From Coriobacteriaceae bacterium (GTDB lineage Bacteria > Actinomycetota > Coriobacteriia > Coriobacteriales > Coriobacteriaceae), in NCBI GenBank assembly GCA_902362275.1, contig CABIWB010000004.1, forward strand, positions 22,017 to 86,016: DNA of 64,000 bases. Direction: 5' to 3'. Positions 1-11,392 of this stretch are shown in pieces. Below the pieces are notes generated by a model. The model was not told the DNA's origin and made no database searches. It worked only from the letters and a program-made list of their open reading frames with translations. The first letter of the stretch is position 1; each line of letters begins with the position of its first letter. Position numbers and translations under genes: made by a program.

Positions 1-27
1 CTGATATTTTCTACCAGCTAGGGCCTC

Positions 28-2769
28 TTACTCGTCTAGGAGATCTTCTGGCATGTCGTTGCCGTCGCCTAGATCGACAGGGGTTTCTTCGGGGGCAGAG
101 CCGTCGTCTGTGGCTTCGCCTTCGGGCTTCTCCTTGGCGGCTGTCATGCGGGCTACGGCGCAGATGCGGTCGTTGTCGTCGACGGTCATCATCTTGACGC
201 CCTGGGTGGCGCGGCCAGTCTGGCTGATCTCGTCGGTCTTGACGCGAATGACTGTCGCGCCCTCCGTCACGATGAACAGCTCGTGCTGCGGGCCCACCGT
301 CTTCATGGCCGCGAGGTTACCCTTACGCTCGGTCATTTGGATGGTGTAGACGCCCTGGCCGCCGCGATTCTGCTCCGGGTAGTCCGCGACCGGCGTGCGC
401 TTGCCGTAGCCGCGCTCGGTAATGACAAACAGGTCACCGTTGCCGTTAGTGACCTCCATGCCCAGAACGCTCACGCCGTCCTTCATACCGATACCGCGAA
501 CGCCGCTGGTATCGCGACCGGTGGCGCGCACCTGCTCCTCGGAAAACATGATCGCCTTGCCCGCGGTGGTGGCTAGGATAATCTTGTCGCCCTCGCGCAC
601 GCGACGCACGTTCAGCAGCGCGTCATCGTCACGCAGGTTGATAGCGATCAGGCCATCACGGCGGCTACGATCGTAAGCGCTCATCACGGTCTTCTTGACC
701 ATGCCGCTCTTGGTGGCAAACATCAGGTACTCGTCGGCCGGGAACTCGCGGCAGCTGATGACGCTCGCGATCTTCTCGCCCTCCTCGAAGGGCAGCAGGT
801 TGACGATCGCGGTGCCGCGCGCCTGGCGCGTACCCACCGGCAGCTCGTGCACCTTCAGGCGATAGACCTTGCCCTTATTCGAGAAGAACAGCACGTACTC
901 GTGCGTGGACGCGATAAACATCTCGTCGATGACATCGTCCTCTTTGAGGTTGACGCCCGAGACGCCCTTGCCGCCGCGCTTCTGTGCGCGGTAGGCAGCC
1001 ACCGGGATGCGCTTGACATAGCCGGTGTGGGTGATGGTCACGACCATGTCCTCGTCGGCAATGAGGTCCTCAACATCCAGGTCCTTCTCGACCTGGCTGA
1101 TCTCGGTGCGGCGCTTATCGCCGAACTTCTTCGAGATCTCGCGCATCTCCTCCTTGATGACGCCCAGGATCTTCTCCTCGTGCGCCAGCAGGTCCTCGTA
1201 GTAGGCGATGGCGCGGCGCAGGCCGTCCAGCTCTTCCTGGATCTTGTCGCGCTCCAGGCCGGTCAGGCGGCGCAGCTTCATCTCGAGGATGGCCGTGGTC
1301 TGCTCGGGCGTAAAGCCAAAGCGCTCGATCAGGCGGCTGCTGGCCTCGGAATCGGTCTGCGAGGAGCGGATGATGCTGATGACCTCGTCAATATGGTCGA
1401 GAGCCATCAGGTAACCCTCGAGGATATGCGCGCGGGCCTGGGCCTTCTTAAGGTCGAAGCGGGTGCGGCGGGTGACGACGTCGACCTGGTGGTCGATGTA
1501 GTGCTGCAGCATCTCGCGCAGGCTCAGACATTTGGGGACGCCGTTGACGAGCGCCAGGTTGTTGGCGCCGAAGGTCGTCTGCAGCGAGGTGTACTTATAC
1601 AGGTTGTTGAGCACGACCTGCGGAATGACGCCCTTCTTGAGCTCGATGACCAGACGGATGCCCTTCTGGTTGGACTCATCGCGCATGTCCGAGATGCCCT
1701 CGATGCGCTTGTCGTTGACGAGCTGGGCGATCTTCTCCTGCAGGGTGCCCTTGTTGACCATGTAGGGGATCTCGGTAAAGACCAGGCGGCTGCGGCCGGT
1801 CTTGGTGGACTCCACGTGAGCCTTGGCGCGCACGGTAATGGAGCCGCGGCCGGTCTCGTAGCTCTGCTTAATGCCGGCGCTGCCCATGATGATGGCGCCG
1901 GTGGGGAAGTCCGGACCGGGCATGATCTGCATGAGCTCGTCGACGGTGGCGTCGGGGTTGTCGATCAGGTAGCAGGTGGCCTCGATCGCCTCGGTGAGGT
2001 TATGCGGGGCGATGTTGGTGGCCATGCCGACGGCGATGCCCTGGCTGCCGTTGACCAGCAGGTTGGGGAAGCGCGCAGGCAGCGCCTGAGGCTCGGCGAG
2101 CGATTCGTCGTAGTTGGGCTGCCAGTCGACGGTATCCTTCTGCAGGTCACGCAGCAGTTCCATGGCGGGCTTGGCCAGGCGGCTCTCGGTGTAACGCATG
2201 GCTGCCGCGCCGTCGCCGTCGATGTTGCCGAAGTTGCCGTGACCGTCGATGAGCGGCGTGCGCATGGAGAACCACTGCGCCAGGCGGACCATGGCCTCAT
2301 AGACCGCGGAGTCGCCATGCGGGTGGTACTTACCGATAACTTCGCCGACCGTCCAGGCCGACTTCTTGTGCGGGCGGTTGGGGTAGATGCCGCTCTCGTT
2401 CATCGCGTAGAGGATGCGGCGGTGTACCGGCTTTAAGCCGTCGCGCACGTCCGGCAGGGCGCGCGCCGTGATGACCGACATCGAATACTCGATAAACGAC
2501 TGCTTCATCTCGCGGCCAAACTCCGAAATCTGGAGCTGGCCGCCGTTGATATCCTCGCCGGCCGAGGTGCCACGATCGACTTCGCCAAAGCTCTCCTCGA
2601 GCTCACCGTCGTCGTCCTCTTCCTCGTCATCATCGGCATCGGGGTTATAGGCGTCAGGATCGCCGTCCTCGCCCTGCTCAGCACGGGCAAGCAGGCGCTT
2701 CAGATCGCCGGGCATACCGGCGTCGCCGGCCTCGCCCATACCCTCGTTATTGTTGATATCGTCTGCCAC
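28..2769 (-). CDS. gyrA: DNA gyrase subunit A
   Basis: This is the breakage-reunion subunit of gyrase, which introduces negative supercoils together with GyrB, encoded just upstream. The protein has 913 residues. The catalytic tyrosine is Y193 in AAAMRYTE, and the quinolone-resistance region reads [10 protein letters not shown] with S154 and E158 at the positions of E. coli S83 and D87, i.e. a wild-type-like arrangement. The C-terminal beta-pinwheel carries a GyrA-box variant, QKRGGKG. The start is a GTG behind AGGAGGT. The first ~78 residues are an added, very acidic and probably disordered segment (a run [11 protein letters not shown]) before the usual [14 protein letters not shown] beginning. 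The C-terminal tail is also acidic. A palindromic repeat separates it from gyrB. Confidence 0.98.
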   Translation of the reverse strand: MADDINNNEGMGEAGDAGMPGDLKRLLARAEQGEDGDPDAYNPDADDDEEEDDDGELEESFGEVDRGTSAGEDINGGQLQISEFGREMKQSFIEYSMSVITARALPDVRDGLKPVHRRILYAMNESGIYPNRPHKKSAWTVGEVIGKYHPHGDSAVYEAMVRLAQWFSMRTPLIDGHGNFGNIDGDGAAAMRYTESRLAKPAMELLRDLQKDTVDWQPNYDESLAEPQALPARFPNLLVNGSQGIAVGMATNIAPHNLTEAIEATCYLIDNPDATVDELMQIMPGPDFPTGAIIMGSAGIKQSYETGRGSITVRAKAHVESTKTGRSRLVFTEIPYMVNKGTLQEKIAQLVNDKRIEGISDMRDESNQKGIRLVIELKKGVIPQVVLNNLYKYTSLQTTFGANNLALVNGVPKCLSLREMLQHYIDHQVDVVTRRTRFDLKKAQARAHILEGYLMALDHIDEVISIIRSSQTDSEASSRLIERFGFTPEQTTAILEMKLRRLTGLERDKIQEELDGLRRAIAYYEDLLAHEEKILGVIKEEMREISKKFGDKRRTEISQVEKDLDVEDLIADEDMVVTITHTGYVKRIPVAAYRAQKRGGKGVSGVNLKEDDVIDEMFIASTHEYVLFFSNKGKVYRLKVHELPVGTRQARGTAIVNLLPFEEGEKIASVISCREFPADEYLMFATKSGMVKKTVMSAYDRSRRDGLIAINLRDDDALLNVRRVREGDKIILATTAGKAIMFSEEQVRATGRDTSGVRGIGMKDGVSVLGMEVTNGNGDLFVITERGYGKRTPVADYPEQNRGGQGVYTIQMTERKGNLAAMKTVGPQHELFIVTEGATVIRVKTDEISQTGRATQGVKMMTVDDNDRICAVARMTAAKEKPEGEATDDGSAPEETPVDLGDGNDMPEDLLDE

Positions 2770-2817
2770 GTTACCTCCTCATGGTTTGCGTGGTCCATTA
2801 GTTCCCTGCCACGGAGA

Positions 2818-2918
2818 CGGCTTTTCCAGGTGCCGCAGATTCGCTCGAAAGAGGAGGGAAGCGTACTTGGGTACGCGACCGACGATTGAGGGCGAAGGTG
2901 CGGTGGCTGGGAAAGCCG
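2818..2918. repeat. Imperfect palindromic REP-like repeat, copy 1
   Basis: The gap between gyrB and gyrA holds a ~100-bp imperfect inverted repeat. The outer arms begin CGGCTTTTCCAGG and end CTGGGAAAGCCG, and the centre (2861-2876) is GCGTACTTGGGTACGC. A second member with the same arms and centre lies at 62833-62938. It is a repeat family, not a gene. It could fold in the gyrB-gyrA transcript and affect mRNA stability or read-through. Confidence 0.7.
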
Positions 2919-2924
2919 AACAGG

Positions 2925-4997
<2,073 letters not shown>

Positions 4998-5002
4998 TTA
5001 TC

Positions 5003-5030
5003 GTAAAAAATACCCTCGGGAACGAGGGTA
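5003..5030 (-). terminator. Intrinsic terminator after recF-dciA
   Basis: On the minus strand an 8-bp perfect stem, TACCCTCG / CGAGGGTA with loop TTCC, is followed by six T residues. It sits between the stop of the DciA-like gene and the start of gyrB and separates the dnaN-recF-dciA transcript from gyrBA. Confidence 0.85.
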
Positions 5031-5059
5031 TTTGGCTCTACAAGGCCACCAGATGCGAT

Positions 5060-5623
5060 TTAAGGCTCTTTTTTGCTTTGCACGCCCTTGGCCCACTCAG
5101 CACTGGCTCTCATGGCATTCTCGAGGGCCTCGCGCAGTTTTTGGTCTTCGATGGGCGCCACTTGGCGCTCGATCTCGGTACGCTCGGCCTCACTTAGGTC
5201 GGCGTGCGGGGCCGGCGGTCGCTCGGTCGGCGCCGGGCGCAGGCGTTCCTTGGCGGCGGGCGGCGTGTGACCGGGCGCGGTGGTTTTGAACACCAGGCCG
5301 TCCACATGCGCACCGGCGCGCTCCATGCGCGCGCGGATGATCTCGCGCAACAGCGTCATTTCCTGCGTCCACGAGGGCGAGTCGAGATACACCAGCAGCT
5401 CATTGGACTCGGGCAGGTAGCGCAGTCCCGTCACATGCCGCCCCTCGCGTGTGCCCGAGCACACCGCGTTCCACGCGCGATAGACCGCGCGCGACTCCTC
5501 GGCGGCCTCCATCTGCGCACGGCGCTTAGGCGTTGCAGCCGCCAGGATGCGCTGGCGCTCTGCGTTCAAAAACCCACTGAAGGCGACCGTTTCGCTCTCG
5601 CGCTCGTAATTAGCACGTCTCAC
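5060..5623 (-). CDS. DUF721 (DciA-like) protein
   Basis: This is a 187-residue protein of the DUF721 family. Its central part (about residues 40-110) has the family pattern, with ESNELLVYLDSPSWTQEM followed by a helix rich in Arg. Characterised members (DciA) bind and load the replicative helicase in bacteria lacking DnaC or DnaI. The position directly after recF, overlapping it by 14 bp with a GTG start, is the usual actinobacterial location. The C-terminal third is a Pro/Glu-rich tail ending in a short helix. The helicase-operator role is inferred from family and context, since sequence similarity in this family is low. Confidence 0.8.
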   Translation of the reverse strand: MRRANYERESETVAFSGFLNAERQRILAAATPKRRAQMEAAEESRAVYRAWNAVCSGTREGRHVTGLRYLPESNELLVYLDSPSWTQEMTLLREIIRARMERAGAHVDGLVFKTTAPGHTPPAAKERLRPAPTERPPAPHADLSEAERTEIERQVAPIEDQKLREALENAMRASAEWAKGVQSKKEP

Positions 5624-6716
5624 CCATGCTCACCACCTTGGCTCGATCAAGCAGGTCATCGGTAAAGTACCCCAGGTTGGTCGTGGTTATGACCGTCTGG
5701 ATATCATCGCCGATCAGCCGCAGGAAAGCGCCGCGACGCTCGCCGTCGAGCTCGCTCATCACGTCGTCCAAAAGCAGCAACGGGGCGGTGCCCAGGACAT
5801 CGCGAGCCACGGCAACCTCGGCCACCTTCCAGGACAGCACCAGCGTACGCTGCTGTCCCTGGCTGGCAAATGAACGGGCGGAGCGACCCGCCACGGTGAA
5901 CTCAATCTCGTCGCGATGCGGTCCCACCAACGTCACGCCGCGGCGAATTTCCTCGTCGGCGTGCTCATCAAGGGCAGCCAGCATGCGCTCGTACGCCCAG
6001 CCTTTCAGCCCTTCGCGATCCTCGACCTGGGGCAAATCCCCCAGTGTGGACGCATAGGTCACGTCGGCGGTCTCACCTGACGCCACTTGCCCGTAGGCAG
6101 TGTGCACATGGCCCGCCAGCCGGTCGAGCAGGGCCAACCGGTGCACGAGCAGGGCCGAGCCCGCACGGGCAATCGAATCGTTCCACGCGCCGAGCATCTC
6201 GCGGCAGCACCAGGTCTCCTTGAGCAAGGCGTTACGCTGGGTCACGCAGCGCCCATAAGTGCTCGCAAGATCGGCATAGCGTGCGCTCAGTTGCATGCCA
6301 AAGTCATCGAGGGCGGCGCGGCGCACACTGGCGCCTCGCTTAACCATGTCCAGATGGTCGGGACAAAACAGCACGCTCGGCAGAACCCTGCGCACACCGG
6401 CGGCAGAGCATCTCTTGCCGTTGCGGCTAAACGAGCGCTTACCGTCCTCCACGTTCAATCCCATATCAAGCACGCGGCCGTCGCCCTCGAGCCTCAGCTC
6501 GACCTTGCACGAGCCCACGCCGTCATGGACGAGCTCGGCTGCGGTCGGGTGCCTAAACGAGGCGCCGCTCGTCAGCAGCTGCAGCGCCTCTATGAGATTG
6601 GTCTTTCCCGCCGCGTTGGGTCCCGCAAGTATCGTCACGCCCTCGTCCAGGGCAAGGCGATAGCTATCGAAGCTGCGGTAGTGCGCGACGGAAAGATCGC
6701 GGGCGAACATGGTCAT
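5610..6716 (-). CDS. recF: DNA replication and repair protein RecF
   Basis: RecF is an SMC-like ATPase that helps RecOR load RecA at gaps. The 368 residues match the family length. Walker A is GPNAAGKTNLIEAL near residue 35, the signature is FASQGQQRT, and Walker B is LLLLDDVMSELD. The start ATG at 6716 (MTMFARDL) lies 10 bp after the dnaN stop. An ATG two codons later is also possible. An upstream in-frame extension overlapping dnaN is a reading-frame artefact. No strong Shine-Dalgarno is visible, so translation is probably coupled to dnaN. Confidence 0.96.
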   Translation of the reverse strand: MTMFARDLSVAHYRSFDSYRLALDEGVTILAGPNAAGKTNLIEALQLLTSGASFRHPTAAELVHDGVGSCKVELRLEGDGRVLDMGLNVEDGKRSFSRNGKRCSAAGVRRVLPSVLFCPDHLDMVKRGASVRRAALDDFGMQLSARYADLASTYGRCVTQRNALLKETWCCREMLGAWNDSIARAGSALLVHRLALLDRLAGHVHTAYGQVASGETADVTYASTLGDLPQVEDREGLKGWAYERMLAALDEHADEEIRRGVTLVGPHRDEIEFTVAGRSARSFASQGQQRTLVLSWKVAEVAVARDVLGTAPLLLLDDVMSELDGERRGAFLRLIGDDIQTVITTTNLGYFTDDLLDRAKVVSMGETC

Positions 6717-6726
6717 GGGGCGGTTG

Positions 6727-7830
6727 CTAGATGCGGACCGGCATGACCAGGTACAGGTAGTTGATCTTGTCGTAGGACTTGAAGATGCCCGCCTGCGAGT
6801 AGCTCTTGAGCTCCAGCGTGATCTCCTTCTCCTTGGACAGGGCATTGAGGCAGCCGAAGATGTAATGGTAGTTGAAGGCGATGGTGCCCGACTCGCCCTC
6901 GGCCTCGACATCGATCGTCTCCTGCGCAAGGTCCTGGTCATTGGAAATGGAGGACAGGCCCATCTGCCCGTTCTCGGCATCGATCTCGAACTTGACGGCG
7001 GGGTTGGCGCTCGCGATAACGGCCACGCGCTTGAGAGCGGCGTTAAAGGCGGCGACGTCGATCTTGACGCTCGTCACGCACGAATCGGGGATGAGCTGCT
7101 TGTAGTTGGGGTACACGCCCTCGATGCGGCGCGACACGTAGGTGGTGTTGCCGGCCTCGAAGACGACCTGGGTGTCGGTAGCCCCGATCATGATGGTCGT
7201 CTGGCTGGCCATGATGTTCAGCGCGTCGTTAAAGGCGTCGGCCGGAACGTTGAGCTCAAAGGAACCCTCGAGGGTCGAGGTCTCGACCTGCGTATCGCAC
7301 ACGGCCAAGCGGAAGGAATCGGTCGCCACCAAGCGCACGGTGTTGTTCTCGACCTTCATATGTACGCCGCCCAGGATGGGGCGGGCCTTGTCGGTCGAGG
7401 TGACGCGCCATACGCGGCCGACCATCTCGGACAAGATATCAGTCGGCAGTTCCACGGCACTCTCGATGGCATAGGCCGGAAACTCGGGGAAGTCATTGGC
7501 ATCGAGCGTGTTCAGCCTAAAAGAGCTCTTCTCGCAACCAATCAGCACCTGGCGCTCGGACAGCTCAAAGGTGACCGGGGCATCGGGGAGGGTCTTGGTG
7601 ATATTGGAGAGCATCTTGCAGGGGATAACCATCTCGCCCTCTTCTTCGACATGCGCCGCGATGCGATGACGGATCGAGATAGTGTAGTTAGAGGTCTGGA
7701 ATTCCAAGATGCCGTCTTGCGCCTTGACGAGCACGCCCGACAGGATGGGAAGGGTGGATGCCGAAGCGACACCCTTCATAACGACGCCGATGGCTTGTGT
7801 AAGCGAGCTCTGGCTGACGGTGAACTTCAT
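6727..7830 (-). CDS. dnaN: DNA polymerase III beta sliding clamp
   Basis: The beta clamp encircles DNA and holds polymerase III on the template. The 367 residues fit the family. Recognisable segments are the N-terminal MKFTVSQSSLTQAIGVV, the middle FELNVPADAFNDAL, and the C-terminal INYLYLVMPVRI that ends all bacterial clamps. The gene is separated from dnaA by a 238-bp gap carrying origin-like features and is followed closely by recF, the normal dnaA-dnaN-recF order. Confidence 0.98.
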   Translation of the reverse strand: MKFTVSQSSLTQAIGVVMKGVASASTLPILSGVLVKAQDGILEFQTSNYTISIRHRIAAHVEEEGEMVIPCKMLSNITKTLPDAPVTFELSERQVLIGCEKSSFRLNTLDANDFPEFPAYAIESAVELPTDILSEMVGRVWRVTSTDKARPILGGVHMKVENNTVRLVATDSFRLAVCDTQVETSTLEGSFELNVPADAFNDALNIMASQTTIMIGATDTQVVFEAGNTTYVSRRIEGVYPNYKQLIPDSCVTSVKIDVAAFNAALKRVAVIASANPAVKFEIDAENGQMGLSSISNDQDLAQETIDVEAEGESGTIAFNYHYIFGCLNALSKEKEITLELKSYSQAGIFKSYDKINYLYLVMPVRI

Positions 7831-8068
7831 TTTTTAATACCTTTCTATAGATATAAATATTTTAATAATAGTAATAGCACTGACGAAACTGTTGATTACT
7901 CCCAAAGACGCAGGTCAGAACCAGAAAGAGAATCGACAGCAACCTGTGTGCAACGGGGGTGGTTTTCCACGTTCAAAACCTGCGCAAAACTTTTCATCAC
8001 CGCGGGTTGGGTTTTAAACACCTTATGCCCGTGGTTTCGACAAGTTTTCAACAGGTGTCTCTATTTCC
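7831..8068. other. Candidate oriC part 1 (dnaA-dnaN gap)
   Basis: The 238 bp between dnaA and dnaN hold no gene. At the dnaN end (about 7831-7878) lies a stretch of roughly 85% A+T with ATAGTAATAG, reminiscent of an unwinding element with DnaA-trios. The rest carries box-like nonamers: TTTTCCACG (7963-7971), TTTTCATCA (7991-7999), TTTTAAACA (8012-8020) and TTTTCAACA (8045-8053). The 13-mer GTTTTCAACAGGT at 8044-8056 recurs as its exact reverse complement twice in the second cluster at 11.2 kb. Origin function is inferred from location and repeats. Confidence 0.65.
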
Positions 8069-9781
8069 CTACGAGCGCAGTGTAATTTTATCGCGCAGCG
8101 ACTTGAGGTCTTCGGTGACGGTGCGGTCTTCCTGGATCATCTTCTGGACCTTTTTGTAGCTCGTGCTGACGGTCGAGTGGTTGCGGTTGCCAAATTCGGC
8201 GCCCACCGCCGTGGTCGTCATCTCGCACATCTCGATGGCCAGGTAGATAGCGATATGGCGTGCTTTGGCGATATTGGCGTTGCGGCGCGGGCCGATGAGC
8301 TCCTCGTGCGTCACGCCGTACTGCTCTTCGATGACGGACTGAACCGTTTGCACGTTGATCTTTTTGGCCGATGTGTCGAAGTACTGGCTGGCGATGGCGT
8401 CGATATCGTCAAAGGTGAGCTCCCCGCCCTCGCGCTCGCGGTCGCCCGCCTCGCCGGCGCAGCGCTCGCAAAAGCTCTCGAGTTCGCGGATGTTGGTGCC
8501 CGAGACCTCGGCCATGTGTTTAAAGTGCTCGTCGGTCAGGTGCCCGCTGTCGCCCCCATAGGCCGCCAGCAGCGAGTCATCGCCTGCCTCGGGAGCGGCG
8601 ACGATGGTGTTCTCGTAATAGCGCTGCAAGATCTTATATTTCATCTCGTAGCTGGGCTCTGCGACCAGGCAGAGCATGCCGGCGTTGAAGCGGCTGGTCA
8701 GACGCTCGTCCATGCTCAGGTCCTTGGGGGCGCGGTCTGCCGCGATGACGACCTTCTTGTTGTTGCGGATGAACTCGTCCATGAGCTGGAAAAAGTAGTC
8801 CACGCTCGCGCGCTTGCCGATGATGTTTTGGATGTCATCGATGATGAGCACGTCCACGCCGTGGTATGCCTGCATGATAGGGGCGTTGCTCTTCTTTTGG
8901 CGGTCGAACTCGGTCATCAGGTCGTCCAGATATGCCTGGGAGTTGGCATACTTGACCTTGATCTCGGGCGACTTCTCGGCGAGCTCGTTTTTGATGGCAA
9001 GCAGCAGGTGCGTCTTGCCCAGGCCCGATTTGCCGTAGATGAACAGTGATGTGCACGTGCCGCGCTCGTCCGCGAGGGCGGCAAACTTGAGTGCCGAGCG
9101 ATAGGCATGGCTGTTCTCGGGGCCATAGACAAAGTTCTCAAAGGTAAATTTTGAGTTCGCGGCGAGCGGGGCTCCATCCGTATTCTGCTCGGCCGGTACG
9201 GTCGGTGCTGGCATGGGTGAAGCGGGGGTCGCAGCTTGCGTGGACTTAGTCGGCGCTCCGCCCTTCATCTGGTTCATCATGCGACGAAAATCATCGGCCG
9301 AGAGCGTGTTCTTGATTGCAATGCCCGAATCCGCGCCCGCCGCTGCGTCGTGAGCGATAGGCATGTGCGTGACGGGTGCGTTCGTTGACGTCGCCGCCGC
9401 GGTCGGCAACGGTGCCATGGTTTCACGGGAAACATCGCTGTGCTGGTGCTCGATTGTCGGCACGTCGCCTGCGGAGGCCGGCACCGCCGGGGAAGCAGCG
9501 GGCGCCGTGGCGGCAGCAGATTCGGCCGTTGCGCCTTGCGGTGCCACGATGTCGAGCGCGATCGGTGCAAAGGCGATTTCTTCCAGATAGGCCTCAATAG
9601 TCGGCTGATGCTTTTTGAGCTGCGCGATGGCAAAGCGCGAGGGGGCCTCGATCGTGAGCGTATCTTCGGTCAGGCTTATGGCGCGCGATTGCCCCAGCAT
9701 GTTGATGAGGCGCGCATCTTGGCCGTCGCGCTGGCAAAAGGCGATGGCATCCCCCAGGATGATGCTTGCTTCCTCGTCCAC
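8069..9781 (-). CDS. dnaA: Chromosomal replication initiator DnaA
   Basis: DnaA binds origin boxes and melts oriC. The 570 residues comprise domain I (1-75), a long low-complexity domain II (about 80-215), the AAA+ domain III with Walker A GKSGLGKT (K256) and Walker B VLIIDDIQ (D315, D316), and domain IV. Domain IV is unusual. The signature normally reading GGRDHTTV is GNRNHSTV here (531-538), and the preceding SLP-type turn is TTT. These positions contact the DnaA box in E. coli, matching the atypical boxes nearby. The gene begins 15 bp after the ATPase gene upstream and is probably co-transcribed with it. Confidence 0.97.
   Translation of the reverse strand: MDEEASIILGDAIAFCQRDGQDARLINMLGQSRAISLTEDTLTIEAPSRFAIAQLKKHQPTIEAYLEEIAFAPIALDIVAPQGATAESAAATAPAASPAVPASAGDVPTIEHQHSDVSRETMAPLPTAAATSTNAPVTHMPIAHDAAAGADSGIAIKNTLSADDFRRMMNQMKGGAPTKSTQAATPASPMPAPTVPAEQNTDGAPLAANSKFTFENFVYGPENSHAYRSALKFAALADERGTCTSLFIYGKSGLGKTHLLLAIKNELAEKSPEIKVKYANSQAYLDDLMTEFDRQKKSNAPIMQAYHGVDVLIIDDIQNIIGKRASVDYFFQLMDEFIRNNKKVVIAADRAPKDLSMDERLTSRFNAGMLCLVAEPSYEMKYKILQRYYENTIVAAPEAGDDSLLAAYGGDSGHLTDEHFKHMAEVSGTNIRELESFCERCAGEAGDREREGGELTFDDIDAIASQYFDTSAKKINVQTVQSVIEEQYGVTHEELIGPRRNANIAKARHIAIYLAIEMCEMTTTAVGAEFGNRNHSTVSTSYKKVQKMIQEDRTVTEDLKSLRDKITLRS
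9419..9434. promoter_or_regulatory. Degenerate parS-like site inside dnaA
   Basis: GGTTTCACGGGAAACA matches the perfect parS palindrome found upstream of parA at 14 of 16 positions (mismatches at positions 1 and 10). It lies in the domain II part of dnaA. ParB binding is possible but unproven. Confidence 0.4.
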
Positions 9782-9796
9782 TGTCTCTCCCGTTCT

Positions 9797-11149
9797 TTAG
9801 CTCTGAGCTCGCGCGCGAGCGGCGCCGAGTTCGGTCAGATGGTATTTCTGGCCATGCTTGATGACCAAGCCGGCCTGCGCCAAGTCATTGAGCGTGCGTG
9901 ACCAAGTGGGGGCCGAGTTTCCAAACGCCCTCGCCAGGTCGGTAGCACCGCACGCTTGATTTTGCGCCAGATAGCCCAGCGCGGCGTTGCCGCGATCGCT
10001 TACGAACACGTCCGGTTGTGGCTGCGCATACTGATTTGCTGCATTAGGATACATCATTTGAGCTGCTGGTTGTTGAGAACTCTGCATCGGCGGCATTTGC
10101 TGTTGAAAACTTTGAGGCCACTGCTGGTAAGGCTGCGGAGGCATCTGCTGGGCCCAGGGGTTGTACTGCTGCTGCGGCATCTGCTGGTACGGCTGCTGAT
10201 ATCCCTGCTGGTACTGCTGTGGGAACTGCTGGCCATACCCCAGTGGCGGCATCTGCTGATATGGATATCCCTGTTGGTACGGCTGATATCCCATTTGCTG
10301 GCCACCCGGTGCCCCCGTCGCCTGCTGCATTGCTGCTGCATCCTGATCCGCCAGCGGCATGGCCTCTGGCGCGTTTGGCGGCATCGACATCGATGCCGCC
10401 TGGGGCTCTTGTGTAGGAAACATTCCGGGCTGCTGCATCTGTCCCACGGGGGGCTGCATCTGCTGCGTTGCCATGGGCTGCTGCGTAAAAGCTCCCGGCA
10501 GGGGATATGTGGGCTGCTCCGTATCGGGCCGCACGGCAGCACCGCGTCCGCCGGCACGCTCTATTTCCTGCACGCGTTTAGGGTCCAGGCTTACCGTAAC
10601 CACGGTGCCGTTGCCCATGTTGTCCTCGATGGACACGGCCCCGCCGGCGTTTTCCAAATACTCCTGCACCATGGGAAACCCTGCTCCGGTTCCACGGATA
10701 TAGCGCTTCATCTTGCTGTTTGCGCTGGTAACGCCAAAGTCGAAAGCGCGCTCCTTGTCGTCGATGCCGGGTCCTTGATCAGCAAAGCGGATGGTGTCTC
10801 CGCCGTCCAGAATCGAGATGATGGGCTCGGCAAAGTGCGCGTGGATAAAGTTTTCGACAATCTCGCGGATGACCATGAGCGAGATATGGCCACCTTGTTC
10901 TTTCATGCACTGGTAGACGGTGTTGGTCGTCTCTTCCAAATACGTGCGGACATCTTGCGGATCAATGACGATCACACGCGGTGTCGACAGCATGTCGTCA
11001 TAGACGGCGATGCGCGCGGCGTACATGGCTTTTGGCGCCTGCGTGGTCGTCTGCTCGCCTTCCTCACGCTCTTCGCGCACGCCGGTGATGTGCTCGTTGT
11101 CGGGTGCCGGGTCTCCGGAATCGACCATGGTGTAAAAGTCGTCAGACAT
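9797..11149 (-). CDS. GHKL ATPase with Gln-rich linker and C-terminal winged helix
   Basis: I do not recognise a named family. The 450-residue protein has an N-terminal region, then a histidine-kinase-like ATPase fold. The N box is REIVEN (95-100), G1 is DQGPGID (D124), G2 is GTGAGFPMV (153-161) and G3 is GNGTVVTV (179-186). No phospho-accepting His domain is visible. Residues ~200-378 are a low-complexity Gln/Pro/Tyr/Met-rich stretch resembling prion-like segments. The last ~70 residues look like a winged helix (DLARAFGNSAPTWSRTLNDL). It is the first gene of the dnaA transcript and abuts the second DnaA-box cluster, suggesting a role in origin control or transcription; this is inference. Confidence 0.8.
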   Translation of the reverse strand: MSDDFYTMVDSGDPAPDNEHITGVREEREEGEQTTTQAPKAMYAARIAVYDDMLSTPRVIVIDPQDVRTYLEETTNTVYQCMKEQGGHISLMVIREIVENFIHAHFAEPIISILDGGDTIRFADQGPGIDDKERAFDFGVTSANSKMKRYIRGTGAGFPMVQEYLENAGGAVSIEDNMGNGTVVTVSLDPKRVQEIERAGGRGAAVRPDTEQPTYPLPGAFTQQPMATQQMQPPVGQMQQPGMFPTQEPQAASMSMPPNAPEAMPLADQDAAAMQQATGAPGGQQMGYQPYQQGYPYQQMPPLGYGQQFPQQYQQGYQQPYQQMPQQQYNPWAQQMPPQPYQQWPQSFQQQMPPMQSSQQPAAQMMYPNAANQYAQPQPDVFVSDRGNAALGYLAQNQACGATDLARAFGNSAPTWSRTLNDLAQAGLVIKHGQKYHLTELGAARARAQS

Positions 11150-11340
11150 GCCGCTCGCAATCTTTCAAAAGGTTTCGAACAAATAGTAGCTCACCGTGCA
11201 ATGTTTCTCATCTTTCGACAACTTTTCAAAACCTGTTGAAAACTTTGGAAAACGGACGAAAAGTTCTCAACATTGCCAACATGACCTGTTGAAAACTCTA
11301 TGAAATATCGTGAAAAGTGTTTCGTCGGCCCCGAGAGCTC
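11150..11340. other. Candidate oriC part 2 (DnaA-box cluster)
   Basis: This is the divergent gap where gene orientation flips. It has two exact copies of ACCTGTTGAAAAC (11231-11243 and 11284-11296), a close TTCTCAACA (11264-11272), TTTTCAAAA (11223-11231) and related CTTTCGACA-type words. Against the E. coli box TTATCCACA the repeated core TTTTCAACA matches 7 of 9. The region is A+T-rich relative to its surroundings. Together with 7831-8068 it suggests a bipartite origin flanking the ATPase-dnaA genes. Confidence 0.65.
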
Positions 11341-11392
11341 ACGGGCTTATGGGGGAACCGTGTGCACTCTGCAACCTTTTACCTTTGATTTC

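Noticed and set aside
10054..10557. Frames inside the Gln-rich part of the ATPase gene
   Set aside because: They are frame-shifted readings of repetitive Gln/Pro codons of the real gene.
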